A stretch of DNA of 64,000 bases from Hoeflea_A sp039025395 (lineage in GTDB: Bacteria > Pseudomonadota > Alphaproteobacteria > Rhizobiales > Rhizobiaceae), in contig JBCCOK010000012.1 in the NCBI GenBank assembly GCA_039025395.1, forward strand, positions 22,892 to 86,891, read 5' to 3'. Below, one piece after another: positions 35,218 to 44,636 of this stretch. A program made the position numbers and the translations under genes. The notes beneath the pieces were generated by a model. That model was given only the letters and a program-made list of their open reading frames with translations, did no database searches and had not been told where the DNA came from. The first letter of the stretch is position 1; each line of letters begins with the position of its first letter.

Positions 35218-35997
35218 TCAACTCTGATCGCCTTTGCGGAACAGAAAAAAGCCTATGACCACCACCAGTGCGGCCGCCAAGCCGAACCACGTAATGGCGT
35301 ATTGCAGATGATTGTTTGGCAATGATACCCGCGTCACCCCGCCGATCGGACCAACGGCGACTTCCCCTTCGGTGGTCGCAACATCGACAAAGAACGGAAC
35401 AATCTCCGCCTCCTGAATGGCCATGGCCTGCGTCATCGCAGCAAAATCCTTCCAATACCAGATCCGGTCTTCGGGCACGTTTTCCGGCAGCAACCAGCCC
35501 GGCTTGTCGAAAAGCGGATTGCGGGCAAGGCCTATTATGGAGACGGTACCGTCCAAGGGAGCCCATCCGCGATTGGCTGCCTCCTTCAGGTCATATGGTA
35601 CAAAGCCGCGATTGACGATAATCGTTCCGCCATCTTCAAGTCGCAGCGGCGTATACAGATACCAGCCCGATTGTCCTTCATAGGTGGCGAGATAATGCTG
35701 CTCGCCTTCATGCATAAAGGTGCCGGCAAAACGAACCGGAAGATAGTCGACATCGCCCGTTTCCTGCCATTGCACAATTGCTTGATCCAGCAACATCGGC
35801 TCCTGCGACATGCGATCCGATATCGTCGCGAGCAAGCCTTCTTTCCAGTGCAAGCGCTGAACCTGCCAGTTGCCGAGCAGGAGCAAAACAATCAGTACCG
35901 GTAATGCGAACACGACCAGCAATACCGGCGCGCCGCGTCGACTCCGCGGGCGCGGATCCAGGCCGTTTTCTCCTGCGTCCGGTTTCAATTCAGTCAT
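35218..35997 (-). CDS. SURF1-family cytochrome oxidase assembly protein
   Basis: A 259-residue membrane protein of the SURF1 (Shy1) family that assists haem a insertion into oxidase subunit I. Two membrane helices flank a large periplasmic domain: the first at about 27-45 (VLLVVFALPVLIVLLLLGNWQVQRLHWKE, typical SURF1 start), the second near the C-terminus (YAITWFGLAAALVVVIGFFLF). The NRGFVP and PEDRIWYWKD motifs are characteristic. ATG 35997 overlaps the DUF983 gene by 8 bp. Confidence 0.92.
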   Translation of the reverse strand: MTELKPDAGENGLDPRPRSRRGAPVLLVVFALPVLIVLLLLGNWQVQRLHWKEGLLATISDRMSQEPMLLDQAIVQWQETGDVDYLPVRFAGTFMHEGEQHYLATYEGQSGWYLYTPLRLEDGGTIIVNRGFVPYDLKEAANRGWAPLDGTVSIIGLARNPLFDKPGWLLPENVPEDRIWYWKDFAAMTQAMAIQEAEIVPFFVDVATTEGEVAVGPIGGVTRVSLPNNHLQYAITWFGLAAALVVVIGFFLFRKGDQS

Positions 35998-36376
35998 TGT
36001 CCAGAGTGCCTTCATGGGCGTTGTTTTTGTACTGAAGATTGATCAGCAGCCCCTTGAAGGCCCGCAAAAGCCAACCGCATAGTGCAAGGCTCAGCGGTAT
36101 CCACAGGAGAAGGTGCAGCCAGAGCGGCGGACCGGCGCTGACTTCAAGCCACAGTGCAAGACCGACGACCAGCGCGCCGACGAACAATACCACAAAGACT
36201 GCCGGACCGTCTCCAGCGTCGGCAAAACCATAGTCCAAACCGCATTCGGAACAGGATTTTGCTACGACCAGATAGCCGTCAAAAAGCCTGCCCCTGCCGC
36301 AGCGCGGGCAGTGTCCGGTTATGCCTGACCGGATGGCATCAATTTCTGATACAGCATTCGGACCCTCGCCAGCCAT
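35990..36376 (-). CDS. DUF983 membrane protein with zinc-ribbon-like motif
   Basis: A 128-residue protein of the DUF983 family found in alphaproteobacterial cytochrome oxidase operons. The N-terminus holds two CxxCG pairs (CPRCGRGRLF and CSECGLDYGF), likely a zinc ribbon or metal site, followed by two membrane helices. ATG 36376 is selected because GGAG lies 8 nt upstream; an upstream ATG at 36409 lacks this. Its function is unknown; context suggests a role in oxidase assembly. Confidence 0.88.
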   Translation of the reverse strand: MAGEGPNAVSEIDAIRSGITGHCPRCGRGRLFDGYLVVAKSCSECGLDYGFADAGDGPAVFVVLFVGALVVGLALWLEVSAGPPLWLHLLLWIPLSLALCGWLLRAFKGLLINLQYKNNAHEGTLDND

Positions 36377-36451
36377 GAACCCGGCTCCAACAAAAGGGTT
36401 TGGCCGCAAAGCGGCAGCCCCCGGTGAGACCGGGAATCCGGTCCTCGTGCT

Positions 36452-37330
36452 TTAGAGTTCGGCGATCGTCGCGCCCCATGACGCCCAAATGTAAATGGTG
36501 AAGAACAAAAACAGCCACACCACATCGACAAAATGCCAGTACCACGCGGCCGCTTCAAAGCCGAAATGCTTCTTCGGCGTGAAATCGCCCATCGTCGCGC
36601 GCAACAAACACACGATCAGGAAGATGGTTCCGACAAAAACGTGAAAGCCGTGAAAGCCCGTTGCCATGAAGAATGTCGCGCCATAGATCGACTCCCTGAA
36701 GGCAAACGGCGCATGCAGGTACTCGTAAACTTGCACAAAACTGAACAACACACCGAGTACAACTGTCAGCACCAGGCCCTGCACAAGCCCGCGCCGGTCA
36801 TCGTGAAGCAGCGCATGGTGCGCCCAAGTGACCGTCGTACCCGAGAGCAACAGGATGATCGTGTTGTAAAGCGGCAGGTGCATCGGGTCGAGAACTTCGA
36901 TACCGACAGGCGGCCACTGTCCGCCGGTATGCTCGACACGTGCCACCTGCGCAGCTTCACCGGCAAAGAGTGCGGCATCGAAAAACGCCCAGAACCATGC
37001 GACAAAGAACATCACCTCCGAGGCGATGAACATGATCATCCCGTAGCGCAGATGCAGGGAGACAACGCGGGTGTGGTGTCCCTGGTGGCTTTCGGTAATG
37101 CAGTCGCGCCACCAAGCGAACATCGTGTAAAGCACGATGGCAAGGCCGATGTAGAAAAGATAAGGCTGGGCAATATCGACACCGAACATGATCAGCGTAT
37201 CGCCCGCCGCATAGCGCATATAGCCAAGGCTGCCGATCGCCAGGATCAAGGCGCCGACCCCGCCCCATAAGGGCCAGGGGCTTGGATCGAGGATGTGATA
37301 GTCGTGGTTTTTGTGGTGGGCGTCAGCCAT
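36452..37330 (-). CDS. ctaE: Cytochrome c oxidase subunit III
   Basis: A 292-residue membrane protein with about seven helices. Family signatures include the N-terminal HHKNHDYHILDPSPWPLWG, the WWRDCITESHQGHHT segment, MFFVAWFWAFFDA and the GFHGFHVFVGTIFLIVCL stretch. It stabilises the aa3 oxidase core and its proton uptake. It follows ctaG by 45 bp, and a small hairpin (36403-36415) lies between it and DUF983. Confidence 0.97.
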   Translation of the reverse strand: MADAHHKNHDYHILDPSPWPLWGGVGALILAIGSLGYMRYAAGDTLIMFGVDIAQPYLFYIGLAIVLYTMFAWWRDCITESHQGHHTRVVSLHLRYGMIMFIASEVMFFVAWFWAFFDAALFAGEAAQVARVEHTGGQWPPVGIEVLDPMHLPLYNTIILLLSGTTVTWAHHALLHDDRRGLVQGLVLTVVLGVLFSFVQVYEYLHAPFAFRESIYGATFFMATGFHGFHVFVGTIFLIVCLLRATMGDFTPKKHFGFEAAAWYWHFVDVVWLFLFFTIYIWASWGATIAEL

Positions 37331-37375
37331 TTCTACATACCCTGAATCGCGGACATTCCATCATGTACCATGCCA

Positions 37376-37993
37376 TTACCGTGTTGTCCTGTCCCCTACA
37401 GCCGTAGCCGCGCCTTCGGCATCGGCGACAGACTCCGGCTTGTCCAGAGGAAAGAACGTGTAGGACAGTGTGATTGTATTAATGTTTTGAGTTTCTGCCA
37501 CTTCGACAATTTCCGGATCGACAAAAAACAACACCGGCATCTCAAGTTGCTCGCCCGGCTGAAGTTCCGTTTCGATAAAGCAGAAACACTCGACCTTGTT
37601 GAAATAGGCGCCCGCCGATTGCGGGGTGACATTGAATGTCGCCTGGCCGTGACTGGCAGCAGCTCCGGTATTGACTGCCATATAGGCAACCTGCCGGGTC
37701 TCACCGATGCGCAGTTCCACCTCCCGCTGCACAGGCTCGAAATCCCAGTTCAAGGCACCTGACACATTGGAATCAAAACGAACCGTGATGGTTCGATCGA
37801 GGATCTCGTCGGAATATTGTTCGGCGCGCTGGGTCGTGCCGCCATAGCCTGTCACCTGACAAAAGAGCTGATAAAGGGGCACTGCGGCATAAGACATGCC
37901 GATCATCGCAGCGACGCCACAGACACAACTGATAACGATACGCCGGTTGCTTGTCGAACTGCTCTGTCTCGTCTCTGGCTGTGCTTCGCTCAT
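37376..37993 (-). CDS. ctaG: Cytochrome c oxidase copper chaperone CtaG/Cox11
   Basis: A 205-residue protein with one N-terminal membrane helix (about 18-38) and a periplasmic immunoglobulin-like domain. The copper-binding motif CFCF is in YFNKVECFCFIE, and a further conserved Cys lies in PLYQLFCQVTGYGGTTQ. It delivers copper to the CuB site of subunit I. It lies 11 bp after the coxF gene. Confidence 0.96.
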   Translation of the reverse strand: MSEAQPETRQSSSTSNRRIVISCVCGVAAMIGMSYAAVPLYQLFCQVTGYGGTTQRAEQYSDEILDRTITVRFDSNVSGALNWDFEPVQREVELRIGETRQVAYMAVNTGAAASHGQATFNVTPQSAGAYFNKVECFCFIETELQPGEQLEMPVLFFVDPEIVEVAETQNINTITLSYTFFPLDKPESVADAEGAATAVGDRTTR

Positions 37994-38004
37994 TGCCTTC
38001 CCAA

Positions 38005-38157
38005 CTACAATGGTCGATCAAGGATTGCAGGGCCGAACTTGACCACGGTCGCGACATAAAAGAGCGCCACCAACGCCGCGAGCACAATTGCAAGCGCAAT
38101 GGATCTGCGCCGGCGTGCCTTTCGCTGCTCTTCCGTCAGCGTCACCTGTTCGATCAT
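38005..38157 (-). CDS. coxF: Small CoxF-like membrane protein of the oxidase operon
   Basis: A 50-residue protein with a charged N-terminus (EEQRKARRRRS) and one hydrophobic helix (about 19-40) ending VVKFGPAILDRPL. A protein of this size and layout sits between ctaB and ctaG in many Rhizobiales. Its ATG overlaps the ctaB stop by 4 bp, and ctaG starts 11 bp later, so it is certainly within the operon. Function is unproven; assembly help for the oxidase is inferred from position. Confidence 0.85.
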   Translation of the reverse strand: MIEQVTLTEEQRKARRRRSIALAIVLAALVALFYVATVVKFGPAILDRPL

Positions 38158-39092
38158 ACCGACATCCCCAACGTTACCAGCCGGTCGATCAACAGCGATC
38201 CGAAAAGAGCGAACAGATAGATCAGTGAGAATTTGAACAACGATTTTGCAGGCTGCATGCGCTCGTCGGACGGGCTCATGCGCAAAACCCGGTAGGCGTG
38301 GATGATGAAGCCAATGCCGAGACCCGTGGCGAGAACGGCATAAACCGGGCCGGCCAGACCGGTGAAGAAGGGCAGAACCCCGACTACCGCCGTTAGGAGG
38401 GTGTAAGCAAATATCTGCCACTTTGTGGATTCGACGCCGACAACATTCGGCATCATTGGCACGCCGGCGTTGTGATAGTCGCGCTGAGCAAAAAGCGCCA
38501 GTGCCCAGAAATGCGGCGGCGTCCACAGGAAGATGATCAGAAACAGCAAAAAACTGTCCAGCGAAACCGATCCGGTGACACAAGCCCAACCAATCATGGG
38601 CGGGAACGCGCCTGCCGCGCCGCCGATAACGATATTCTGAGGCGTCCGCCGTTTCAGATACATCGTGTAAATCACGGTGTAAAAGAAGATCGTGAAGGCC
38701 AGAAGCCCGGCAGACAACCAGTTTACGAGAAGCCCGAGCGTCACAACGGAAAATCCGGACAGAACCAGTCCGAATCCCAGCGCGTCGGACGGCGTGACAC
38801 GGCCGGTTGGGATCGGCCGCTTGGCGGTGCGTTTCATCACCGCATCGATATCGGAATCGTACCACATATTGAGCGCACCGGAGGCGCCGGCCCCCACCGC
38901 AATGCACATCACCGATACGACAGCCAGAAAAGGATGAATACTTCCCGGCGCAACCATGAGTCCGACGAATGCACTGAATATGACCAGTGACATGACCCGT
39001 GGCTTGAGGAGCGCAAAGTAGTCGCTCGGGTCAGCCTCCGAGAGCCGGAGCTCTGCCGTTGTTGCCACCTCATGTTCGCCTGTTATTGCCAT
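38154..39092 (-). CDS. ctaB: Protohaem IX farnesyltransferase (haem o synthase)
   Basis: A 312-residue UbiA-family prenyltransferase that converts haem b to haem o. It has about eight to nine membrane helices and the polyprenyl diphosphate-binding motif ALNMWYDSDIDAVMKRTAKRP, with NIVIGGAAGAFPPMIGW and FLWTPPHFWALAL also characteristic of CtaB/Cox10. It provides the haem precursor for the adjacent aa3 oxidase. Spacing to ctaD is 64 bp. Confidence 0.97.
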   Translation of the reverse strand: MAITGEHEVATTAELRLSEADPSDYFALLKPRVMSLVIFSAFVGLMVAPGSIHPFLAVVSVMCIAVGAGASGALNMWYDSDIDAVMKRTAKRPIPTGRVTPSDALGFGLVLSGFSVVTLGLLVNWLSAGLLAFTIFFYTVIYTMYLKRRTPQNIVIGGAAGAFPPMIGWACVTGSVSLDSFLLFLIIFLWTPPHFWALALFAQRDYHNAGVPMMPNVVGVESTKWQIFAYTLLTAVVGVLPFFTGLAGPVYAVLATGLGIGFIIHAYRVLRMSPSDERMQPAKSLFKFSLIYLFALFGSLLIDRLVTLGMSV

Positions 39093-39156
39093 CTATTGTT
39101 TCAGTCCGTTGTCTCAGCCGCCGGGAAGCGTTCGCACGCCTCCCGTCTATCGCAGG

Positions 39157-40809
39157 CTATTTGATGCGCGGAAGCTGCTCCCACTGGTGGTAAGGAGGCG
39201 GTGAGCTCAGTTGCCATTCCAATGTGGTCGCGCCCTCGCCCCAGGGGTTGTCCCCCGCAACCCGTTTGCGGGCAAATGCCTCCCAGATCGAGAACAGGAA
39301 GATAAGCACGCCGATCGCTGAGATGTATGAACCCCATGACGATACCTCGTTCCAGCCCGCATAGGCGTCAGGATAGTCGATATAGCGGCGCGGCATACCT
39401 GCGAGACCGAGGAAATGCTGCGGAAAGAACACAAGGTTTACCCCGATGAACGTCACCCAGAAATGCGTCTTGGCCAGGAAGGAGTTGTACATGTAGCCGA
39501 ACATCTTCGGGAACCAGTAGTACCACGCCGCAAATATCGCGAACACGGCACCAAGGGATAGCACATAGTGGAAGTGGGCAACCACGTAGTAGGTATCGTG
39601 CATTGCGCGGTCAAGGCCGGCATTTGCGAGCTGTACGCCGGTCACACCGCCAACGGTGAAGAGGAAGATGAAGCCCAGCGCCCACAACATCGGTGTGCGT
39701 ATCGTCATCGAACCGCCCCACATTGTGGCAATCCAGGAGAAAATCTTGATGCCCGTGGGCACTGCTATGACCATGGTCGCGAAAACAAAATAGCGCTGTG
39801 CGTCCAGCGACAGGCCTACCGTGTACATGTGGTGGGCCCAGACGATGAAACCGACAGCGCCGATTGCCACCATGGCGTAGGCCATTCCGAGATAGCCGAA
39901 AACCGGCTTACGCGAGAAGGTCGCGACGATATGGCTGATGATCCCGAAGCCCGGAAGGATGAGAATGTACACTTCAGGATGGCCGAAGAACCAGAACAAA
40001 TGCTGGAACAGGACCGGGTCGCCCCCTCCCTCGGGTGAGAAGAAGGATGTGCCGAAATTCCGATCGGTCAAAAGCATGGTGATGCCACCGGCAAGCACCG
40101 GCAGGGAAAGGAGCAACAGAAATGCGGTGATTAGCACGGACCAGGCAAAGAGCGGCATCTTGTGCAGCGTCATGCCCGGCGCACGCATGTTGAAGATGGT
40201 TGTGATGAAGTTGATCGCGCCGAGGATCGAGGATGCTCCGGCGACGTGCAGCGAGAGGATTGCGAAATCCATCGCCGGCCCCGGCTGTCCTGTGGTCGAC
40301 AACGGCGGATAAATTGTCCAACCGCCTCCGACACCGTAGGCGCCCGGCGGACCCTCGACAAACATCGAAAGCAGCAGAAGAATGAATGCGGGCGGCAACA
40401 GCCAGAATGAGATGTTGTTCATGCGCGGAAAAGCCATGTCGGGAGCGCCGATCATGATCGGCACCATCCAGTTGGCAAATCCGCCGATTAGCGCGGGCAT
40501 GACCATAAAGAAGATCATGATAAGCCCGTGGGCGGTAGTGAACACATTGTACATGTGTTTGCCGCCGTCGATGGCCGAATCCCCGTCCATGCCATAGACC
40601 ATGGCGGCCAAACCGTGAAAGATCTGGATGCCGGGCTCCTGCAGTTCCATCCGCATGAAGACCGAGAGCGCGCCGCCGATTACACCGGCTATGATGGCAA
40701 AGATCAGGTATAGTGTGCCGATATCCTTGTGATTGGTTGAATACAACCAACGGTTCACAAACCCGGGCTTGTGTTCACTACTATCGTGCGCTGCTGACGC
40801 GTCTGCCAT
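39157..40809 (-). CDS. ctaD: Cytochrome c oxidase subunit I (aa3 type)
   Basis: A 550-residue core subunit with 12 membrane helices carrying haem a and the haem a3-CuB site. Visible hallmarks are RWLYSTNHKDIGTLYL, the FWFFGHPEVYILILPGFGIISH helix with the Glu-His-Tyr proton and copper ligands, VWAHHMYTVGLSLD and the double-His helix THFHYVLSLGA-like VAHFHYVLSLGAVF. The sequence is that of a canonical A-type oxidase. It starts 2 bp after the ctaC stop, so translation is probably coupled. Confidence 0.98.
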   Translation of the reverse strand: MADASAAHDSSEHKPGFVNRWLYSTNHKDIGTLYLIFAIIAGVIGGALSVFMRMELQEPGIQIFHGLAAMVYGMDGDSAIDGGKHMYNVFTTAHGLIMIFFMVMPALIGGFANWMVPIMIGAPDMAFPRMNNISFWLLPPAFILLLLSMFVEGPPGAYGVGGGWTIYPPLSTTGQPGPAMDFAILSLHVAGASSILGAINFITTIFNMRAPGMTLHKMPLFAWSVLITAFLLLLSLPVLAGGITMLLTDRNFGTSFFSPEGGGDPVLFQHLFWFFGHPEVYILILPGFGIISHIVATFSRKPVFGYLGMAYAMVAIGAVGFIVWAHHMYTVGLSLDAQRYFVFATMVIAVPTGIKIFSWIATMWGGSMTIRTPMLWALGFIFLFTVGGVTGVQLANAGLDRAMHDTYYVVAHFHYVLSLGAVFAIFAAWYYWFPKMFGYMYNSFLAKTHFWVTFIGVNLVFFPQHFLGLAGMPRRYIDYPDAYAGWNEVSSWGSYISAIGVLIFLFSIWEAFARKRVAGDNPWGEGATTLEWQLSSPPPYHQWEQLPRIK

Positions 40810-40811
40810 AT

Positions 40812-41705
40812 TTATTCCTCAATCTTTTCGGCCGCGTTCGCAGCGAGCTCGATGGCTTCTTTTTGTTCTTGAATTGATGCCATCAACTGTTGGTTGGCAC
40901 CGATGACATCGTCAGCGGCTGCGGCCAACCAGGCACCATATTGTTCGACGGATACAACCCGAACCGCAAGCGGCATATAGGCATGGTCCTTGCCGCACAA
41001 TTCCGAACATTGTCCATAGTAGAGGCCTTCACGATCGGCCTTGAACCAGGTCTCGTTCAACCTGCCGGGTATTGCATCCATTTTCAGGCCGAAAGCGGGC
41101 ATGGCATAGGCATGGATCACGTCGGCGGCCGTCACAAGCAGACGAACGGTCGTATTGACAGGCACGACCATTTCGTTGTCCACGGCCAGAAGCCGCGGAT
41201 ACTCGGCACGATCTTCCTTGCCGTATTCGGCACGATCTTCATCTGCGAGCATGATGGAGTCGAAGGCGACGTCTTCCTCCACTTGATATTCATAACCCCA
41301 GTACCACTGGTAACCGGTCGCTTTTATTGTGAACTGCGGCTCTTCCGGCGGCGTATACTGCGCGTTGAGCAACTGGAAAGAAGGTATTGCCAGGCAAAGG
41401 AGAATAATTACAGGGCCGGCTGTCCAGATCACCTCTATCGTCGTGTTGTGACTTGTCCGGGAGGGATTGGGATTGTTGCGGACCCGAAATCGGAGGATGG
41501 CGATCACCAAAAGCGCCAGCACCAGGATTGTGATGGGTGTAATGAACCAGAGTGTATAGGTATTAAACCAGGTTATTTCCCGCATGATATCGGTGGCTGC
41601 CGGTTGAAAGCCCAACTGCCAATCAACCGGTTGCGCCGCCTTGGTCGTGGTCACAGTGAACAGGGAGACCAGGAAAACCAAGGCTGCGTGGAATTGTTTC
41701 GGCAC
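40812..41705 (-). CDS. ctaC: Cytochrome c oxidase subunit II
   Basis: A 297-residue subunit with a signal sequence, two membrane helices (about 50-70 and 90-115) and a periplasmic cupredoxin domain. The CuA site is visible in YYGQCSELCGKDHAYMPLAV (two Cys, His, Met), with the upstream His in VIHAYAMPAFGLK. A short duplication, EDRAEYGKEDRAEYP, occurs in the loop before RLLAVDNEMVVPVN. It uses a GTG start preceded by GAGGGAG. It is the first gene of the oxidase operon. Confidence 0.97.
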   Translation of the reverse strand: MPKQFHAALVFLVSLFTVTTTKAAQPVDWQLGFQPAATDIMREITWFNTYTLWFITPITILVLALLVIAILRFRVRNNPNPSRTSHNTTIEVIWTAGPVIILLCLAIPSFQLLNAQYTPPEEPQFTIKATGYQWYWGYEYQVEEDVAFDSIMLADEDRAEYGKEDRAEYPRLLAVDNEMVVPVNTTVRLLVTAADVIHAYAMPAFGLKMDAIPGRLNETWFKADREGLYYGQCSELCGKDHAYMPLAVRVVSVEQYGAWLAAAADDVIGANQQLMASIQEQKEAIELAANAAEKIEE

Positions 41706-42063
41706 TGATGTTTCTCCCTCAGGCGTGAACTGCAGCGACCTGCAGCGATACTATCCCATTCAATTACTGCGCTTAAAACCATACATTAGAGCTAATCGCA
41801 ACTGGCAGAAAGACCGCAATGTGCGACATTTTCAGCATTGAAAGGGCTCAGGTCCGGCGTCGCCAGTACAAATACCCGGGATGCTCGGGAAAAAAGCTCC
41901 AACGCGCAGGCCAATGATCGGCAAAAACAATTTTTTCCTTCAAATCTCGCCGTATTTGTCACATAGGGACGCCTGCTGGTATCACCGACCCGAAAGCGAC
42001 ATTCCATTTTTGTGTCAGTACCGGCAAAATGGCAGAAATGATTCGGGTAGCGCTGGAGCTGAT
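41706..42063. other. 358 bp divergent control region between ctaC and ialB
   Basis: This gap must hold the promoters of the oxidase operon (leftward) and of the IalB-family gene (rightward). I see a 10-bp tandem repeat (CTGCAGCGA-type units near 41730-41749) in the ctaC leader and AT-rich tracts around 41930-41960, but no -35/-10 pair good enough to call. No gene is evident. Confidence 0.5.
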
Positions 42064-42579
42064 ATGCTGCGAAGATTTCTAAGGTTAATGGCCACTGCGG
42101 CGGTAGCAGCGCTTGCGTGTATTGCAACAACAGCAGCGTTTGCTCAGCAGCCCGGCACAGTGCGATCAAACCACGGTGCGTGGTCCATCGTGTGTGATCA
42201 GCCAGCCGGTGCCTCAGGTGAGCAATGCGCCCTGATGCAAAACGTGATCGCGGAAGACCGGCCGGAAATCGGCCTGTCTGTAGTGGTTTTGAAAACTGCA
42301 GACAATCAGTCGCGCGTCCTGCGTGTCCTTGCACCACTCGGCGTGTTGCTTCCCAACGGACTCGGTCTGAATGTTGACGGAACAGACATAGGACGCGCGT
42401 ATTTCGTGCGCTGTTTCGCCGATGGCTGCTATGCCGAGGTCATTCTGGAAGAAAACCTGCTCAATACGCTGAGGAGCGGCGGCACGGCAACATTCATCGT
42501 GTTTCAAACGCCGGAAGAGGGTATCGGTATTCCTGTCGATCTCGCGGGGTTCACCGAGGGCTTTTCCGCTTTGCCCTGA
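42064..42579 (+). CDS. Invasion-associated locus B (IalB) family protein
   Basis: A 171-residue secreted protein. ATG 42064 follows GGAG and begins a signal peptide (cleavage likely after AAFA). The mature domain has HGAWSIVCDQPAGASGEQCALMQ and conserved cysteine pairs (CDQ/CAL and CFADGC), typical of IalB relatives named from Bartonella. Most members are not virulence factors; the family is widespread in alphaproteobacteria and often sits beside the oxidase operon. The role is unknown. It converges with the DUF1801 gene, 5 bp apart. Confidence 0.88.
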   Translation: MLRRFLRLMATAAVAALACIATTAAFAQQPGTVRSNHGAWSIVCDQPAGASGEQCALMQNVIAEDRPEIGLSVVVLKTADNQSRVLRVLAPLGVLLPNGLGLNVDGTDIGRAYFVRCFADGCYAEVILEENLLNTLRSGGTATFIVFQTPEEGIGIPVDLAGFTEGFSALP

Positions 42580-42584
42580 AGACG

Positions 42585-43055
42585 TCAGTTGGCTCCATCA
42601 GGATATTTCTGTTTGATATTCCGATAATCTGCCGCGACAAGCTCTTCCAAGACCCTGACGTCAATATCGGCGAGCCGCTTTATGTAAAGACAGGACTTTC
42701 CAGTCTTGTATCGGCCCAACCGTTCCATCAGCGCGTCGTAGCCCGGAAAGCCCGACATGATATAAACTGTCAATGCGGCTTTGCGCGGCGAAAAACCCGT
42801 AGCGCACCATTCGGCCGAGTGGCCGCTGGCGTAAGTGTATTCATAGCTTCCGAAACCGATAATCGAAGTGCCCCACATGACCGGCTCGCAGCCTGTGGCC
42901 CGCTTCATCAATTCGAGAAGAATCTTGCTGTCTTCTCTTTTTTGTTCGTCCTCAACGGCATCGATGAAGGCAGCGACGTCATTGCTGTTCGGCCGGGTTT
43001 TAAGTCCGGCTTTATCGCCGTTCTTAGCGTTTGGACCTGCGGTCTTTGCCACCAT
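42585..43055 (-). CDS. DUF1801 domain protein
   Basis: A 156-residue soluble protein of the DUF1801 (YdhG-like) family. Characteristic parts are VAAFIDAVEDEQKREDSKILLELM, EPVMWGTSIIGFGSYEY and the C-terminal CLYIKRLADIDVRVLEELV. No enzymatic activity is established. ATG 43055 is chosen at the start of the domain; an upstream extension to 43211 overlaps the tldD promoter region and start. It is divergent from tldD. Confidence 0.88.
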   Translation of the reverse strand: MVAKTAGPNAKNGDKAGLKTRPNSNDVAAFIDAVEDEQKREDSKILLELMKRATGCEPVMWGTSIIGFGSYEYTYASGHSAEWCATGFSPRKAALTVYIMSGFPGYDALMERLGRYKTGKSCLYIKRLADIDVRVLEELVAADYRNIKQKYPDGAN

Positions 43056-43174
43056 AGTTTCTCGATCTTGGAACGCGGCGCCTTGGAATACCCCGTTATC
43101 ATAACATATATGCGTCGATAAGCCGGGATTCCCCGGCAGCACGACCAACGTGGCACCTACATCCGGGAACAGTG

Positions 43175-44590
43175 ATGAAAACAGATCTCCTAGCCAAATT
43201 CGACTGCTCACAAGACAAAGTCACAGAAATGGTGAACACGGCACTTCGCAACGCAGACGATGGCGAACTGTTCGTGGAAATGACACAGGTCGAATCCCTC
43301 ACATTCGATGATGGTCGGCTGAAATCCGGGAATTTCTCATGCGATCAGGGCTTCGGCCTGCGCGCCGTTGCCGGCGAGGCAGTCGGCTACGGTCATTCGG
43401 GAGAATTGTCGCAGGCCGCCCTGCTCCGCGCCGGCGATGCGGTCGGTGCGGTGACGCGCGGCTACAGCGGCACACAGGCCGACGCACCGGCGCGAACAAA
43501 CAAACACCTCTATGGCGAGGAGAATCCCATCGGCTCACCGGCCTTCGCCGAAAAAGTTGAACTGCTGCAGCGCATTGACAGCTATCTGCGCGACAAGGAC
43601 CCGAAGGTGCGCCAGGTTACGGCATCGCTCGCCGCATCCTGGCAGGTGGTGAACATATTGCGCGCGGATGGAGAAACTCTCCGGGACATCAGGCCGCTGA
43701 CGCGGTTGAATGTGAGCGTGGTCGTCGGGGATGGCGACCGCCAGGACAGCGGCTCCTTCGGTGCCGGCGGGAGACGGGGCTTTTCGGAATTCGTCGCCGA
43801 AGACAGCTGGCAGTCAAGCGCCGACGAGGCGCTGCGCCAGGCGCTCGTCAACTTGGAAGCCGTTCCCGCTCCGGCGGGAACGTTTGACGTGGTCTTGGGA
43901 TCCGGTTGGCCGGGTGTGATGTTGCATGAAGCCGTCGGACACGGTCTCGAAGGCGACTTCAACCGAAAAAAGACATCGGCCTTTTCCGAACTGATGGGCC
44001 AACAGGTCGCCGCACGCGGCGTAACGGTCGTCGACGACGGGACGATTGCAGAACGGCGCGGCTCGCTGACGATTGACGACGAGGGCACACCGTCTGGCTA
44101 CAATGTCCTCATCGAGGACGGAAAGCTAGTCGGATATATGCAGGATCGACAGAATGCCCGCCTCATGGGGATGAAGCCGACCGGAAATGGCCGGCGCCAA
44201 TCCCATGCACACCAGCCGATGCCGCGCATGACCAACACCTATATGCTCGGCGGCGACAAGACACCTGAAGAAATCATCGCTTCTGTCGACAAGGGCATTT
44301 ACGCAGTTTCGTTCGGCGGTGGCCAAGTGGACATCGTTTCGGGCAAGTTCGTGTTTGCGTGCACCGAGGCCTACATGATCGAAAACGGCAAGCTCGGCAA
44401 TGCTGTAAAAGGGGCCATGCTGATTGGCAACGGACCGGATGCCATGCATCGGGTTTCGATGGTGGGCAACGACATGAAACTCGACAACGGCATCGGCATG
44501 TGTGGCAAGGCCGGTCAGGGCGTCCCGGTGGGTGTCGGCCAACCACATTTGCGGATGGATCAGATGACGGTTGGCGGGACTCAAGCCTGA
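43175..44590 (+). CDS. tldD: Metalloprotease TldD
   Basis: A 471-residue TldD/PmbA-family peptidase. The zinc motif HExxxH is present as HEAVGHGLEGDFNRK (about residue 250). Other family segments are DDGRLKSGNFSCDQGFGLRAV near the N-terminus and GRRQSHAHQPMPRMTNTYML. TldD acts with TldE/PmbA as a heterodimer in peptide processing and antitoxin turnover; the partner is not in this window. ATG 43175 is preferred over the overlapping GTG 43172, with GGGA upstream. Confidence 0.95.
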   Translation: MKTDLLAKFDCSQDKVTEMVNTALRNADDGELFVEMTQVESLTFDDGRLKSGNFSCDQGFGLRAVAGEAVGYGHSGELSQAALLRAGDAVGAVTRGYSGTQADAPARTNKHLYGEENPIGSPAFAEKVELLQRIDSYLRDKDPKVRQVTASLAASWQVVNILRADGETLRDIRPLTRLNVSVVVGDGDRQDSGSFGAGGRRGFSEFVAEDSWQSSADEALRQALVNLEAVPAPAGTFDVVLGSGWPGVMLHEAVGHGLEGDFNRKKTSAFSELMGQQVAARGVTVVDDGTIAERRGSLTIDDEGTPSGYNVLIEDGKLVGYMQDRQNARLMGMKPTGNGRRQSHAHQPMPRMTNTYMLGGDKTPEEIIASVDKGIYAVSFGGGQVDIVSGKFVFACTEAYMIENGKLGNAVKGAMLIGNGPDAMHRVSMVGNDMKLDNGIGMCGKAGQGVPVGVGQPHLRMDQMTVGGTQA

Positions 44591-44636
44591 CGCTTTTATC
44601 TTCCGGATCGGGCCGGTTGGCCGCAGCGCAAGGTCT

